This document shows, piece by piece, positions 62,857 to 64,000 of a stretch of DNA of 64,000 nucleotides. Each line of letters opens with the position of its first letter. The stretch's first letter is position 1. The notes below the pieces were generated by a model. The model was not told where the DNA came from. It saw only the letters and a program-made list of their open reading frames with translations, and searched no databases. This DNA comes from Sulfurimonas sp. (GTDB taxonomy: Bacteria > Campylobacterota > Campylobacteria > Campylobacterales > Sulfurimonadaceae): positions 186,001 to 250,000 of the forward strand of contig JAQTZE010000003.1 in assembly GCA_028687935.1 (NCBI GenBank). Direction: 5' to 3'. A program made the position numbers and the translations under genes.

Positions 62857-64000
62857 CTACTTATCCGTATCTGTAAATGTTATATCATAGTGAAGACCAT
62901 TACTATTGAAACAATCGACCTCTCCTTTGAGCTGATAGCGAATAAGGGAGTTGATGAGCTGTGTCCCAAAACCTTCTTTGCGTTTTGCAAAGTCAATGCC
63001 TCCTCCATTATCTGAAATATGTAGATGAATTTTTTGTTCATCATCTAGCATAATCGCTACTCTGATAAGAATATCTTCATTATCTTTGACAATAGCGTAT
63101 TTAAGGCTGTTCGTCAGTATCTCATTGACTACGAGTCCTAGCGGTATCGCGTTGTCTATGCTTATCATAATAGTTTTGGAGTCAAAAGAAAAACGTACTT
63201 TTTTATGACGTATATTTTGACTGACCAAGTTGATAAGGTTTTTTATATACTCTTTGAAGTCTATTGCTTCTAGGTTAGATGATTGAAAAAGTTTTTCATG
63301 TATCATTCCCATCGCTTTGATAGTCTGGATACTATTGTCAAAGATTTCTTTTGTCTGTGTGTCAGTTACTTTTTTAGAGTGAGAGTAGAGGATACTTGAG
63401 ACAATCTGCAGATTGTTTTTTACGCGGTGTGCCAACTCTTTGAGAAGTATACTTTTGTTACTGAGTTCTTGATGCAACTCTGTGTGCTGAGAAAATACAG
63501 TGCGGTTCGAGGACTCTAAAAGATATGCCCCAGCTAAACCAAAAGTGAAAGAAGAAATCATCCAAAAGAGATGCATTATGGCATCATTGAGTTGGACTCC
63601 ATCTGTGTAAAACGCTCCAAGCGCAGAGATACTTATCATCACGAGAGTGGTAAATATCGCATGACGCATAGGCAGTCCAGAAACGGTAAATACCCAAAAG
63701 ATGATGAGGTAGATCTCCGCATGATAAGATGAATAATGGTGCAGTTGCATCATCACAAGTGTATGCCCTGCTGTGGCAATAATAGGCGCGAGCACAAGAA
63801 GTCTCAGAATTAAGGAAAATGATTTTTTGCTTATGGCTACAAAAGTTATACTAAAAGCAACAAAAGGTAAGAGAAGCAAGTGAAGAAAAAATACAAAAGG
63901 ATAGATCTCTTGAGGCGCGATGAAATAGTCTAAGAGAGAAAACAAGAGATACAGTGACCCAGTAATAAAACTAATAAGTGTTATCTGTTTTATACGTGCA
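62857..64000 (-). CDS. Membrane histidine kinase (HisKA_2/HWE type), 5' end beyond window
   Basis: At least 380 residues. About seven membrane helices are followed by a short coiled coil, the HisKA_2 segment LAHRVKNNLQIVSSIL with the phospho-histidine, and a HATPase domain with NEILTNSLKYA, DNGGGID and GFGTQLI. The frame stays open to the window edge and the extra codons encode a plausible membrane helix (ITLISFITGSLYLLFSLL), so the TTG at 63945 is probably not the start. No cognate regulator is visible. Signal unknown. Confidence 0.83.
   Translation of the reverse strand, partial: ARIKQITLISFITGSLYLLFSLLDYFIAPQEIYPFVFFLHLLLLPFVAFSITFVAISKKSFSLILRLLVLAPIIATAGHTLVMMQLHHYSSYHAEIYLIIFWVFTVSGLPMRHAIFTTLVMISISALGAFYTDGVQLNDAIMHLFWMISSFTFGLAGAYLLESSNRTVFSQHTELHQELSNKSILLKELAHRVKNNLQIVSSILYSHSKKVTDTQTKEIFDNSIQTIKAMGMIHEKLFQSSNLEAIDFKEYIKNLINLVSQNIRHKKVRFSFDSKTIMISIDNAIPLGLVVNEILTNSLKYAIVKDNEDILIRVAIMLDDEQKIHLHISDNGGGIDFAKRKEGFGTQLINSLIRYQLKGEVDCFNSNGLHYDITFTDTDK

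Noticed and set aside
63945-63945. TTG at 63945 as start of the last histidine kinase
   Set aside because: The frame continues open to the window end and encodes a further membrane helix, so the true start is probably outside.

Overview
The window looks like the chromosome of a flagellated, denitrifying member of the Campylobacterota, most like Sulfurimonas or a close relative. The main reasons are the gene styles: flagellin with FliA-type promoters, a cNor cluster, soluble PAS histidine kinase/response regulator pairs, a Tll0287-like haem domain on a c-di-GMP protein, and KxA|F-type pseudopilin leaders. GC content, estimated by eye, is in the high thirties percent. Genus and species are inferred, not proven.

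Layout. 1-5.0 kb: minus-strand operon topA, YfcE-type phosphoesterase, bioB, CPA2 antiporter and a partial AMMECR1 gene. 5.2-11.3 kb: flagellin, a hipBA toxin-antitoxin pair, an IS256-type remnant, then fliD, fliS and a FliT-like gene; three near-identical FliA promoters drive the flagellar genes. 11.3-14.2 kb: sugar module (HAD phosphatase, FucP-like permease, hexose-phosphate mutarotase). 14.2-21.7 kb: siroheme synthesis, NnrS, anaerobic ribonucleotide reductase with its glycyl-radical tail on a separate 50-residue gene, its activase, and a siroheme sulfite/nitrite reductase. 21.7-23.6 kb: two-component system. 23.7-30.5 kb: six overlapping genes forming a muropeptide-recycling operon, led by a secreted NagZ-AmpD fusion. 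31.1-31.2 kb: SRP RNA. 31.4-41.5 kb: complete type II secretion operon (gspG H F K L M N C D E I J). 41.6-53 kb: c-di-GMP protein, rpmI-rplT, a partner-switching phosphatase and STAS-like protein, rarA, pseudouridine synthase, kdsD, an unrecognised ATPase, nnrDE and thiG. 53-55.5 kb: NSS transporter and five tRNAs. 55.6-64 kb: norCBDQEF followed by a globin-PsiE membrane protein, a divergent NsrR-like repressor with paired operators, an HPP protein, and a histidine kinase running off the end.

The strongest unexplained signal is not a gene. The word AAACGCA, usually AAACGCAR, occurs about 150 times on both strands (hand count) against roughly eight expected from composition. It is used in all six codon phases, in both orientations equally, and also between genes, so it is selected as DNA. 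Density and lack of polarity resemble a DNA uptake sequence more than Chi or KOPS. It is missing from the flagellin-hipBA stretch and very dense in the sugar module.

How the genes work together: denitrification and NO defence (nor genes, globin-PsiE, NnrS and Rrf2 regulator), anaerobic DNA precursor supply (split NrdD/NrdG, near an FNR-type box), siroheme supply for the neighbouring reductase, cell-wall recycling, and protein secretion.
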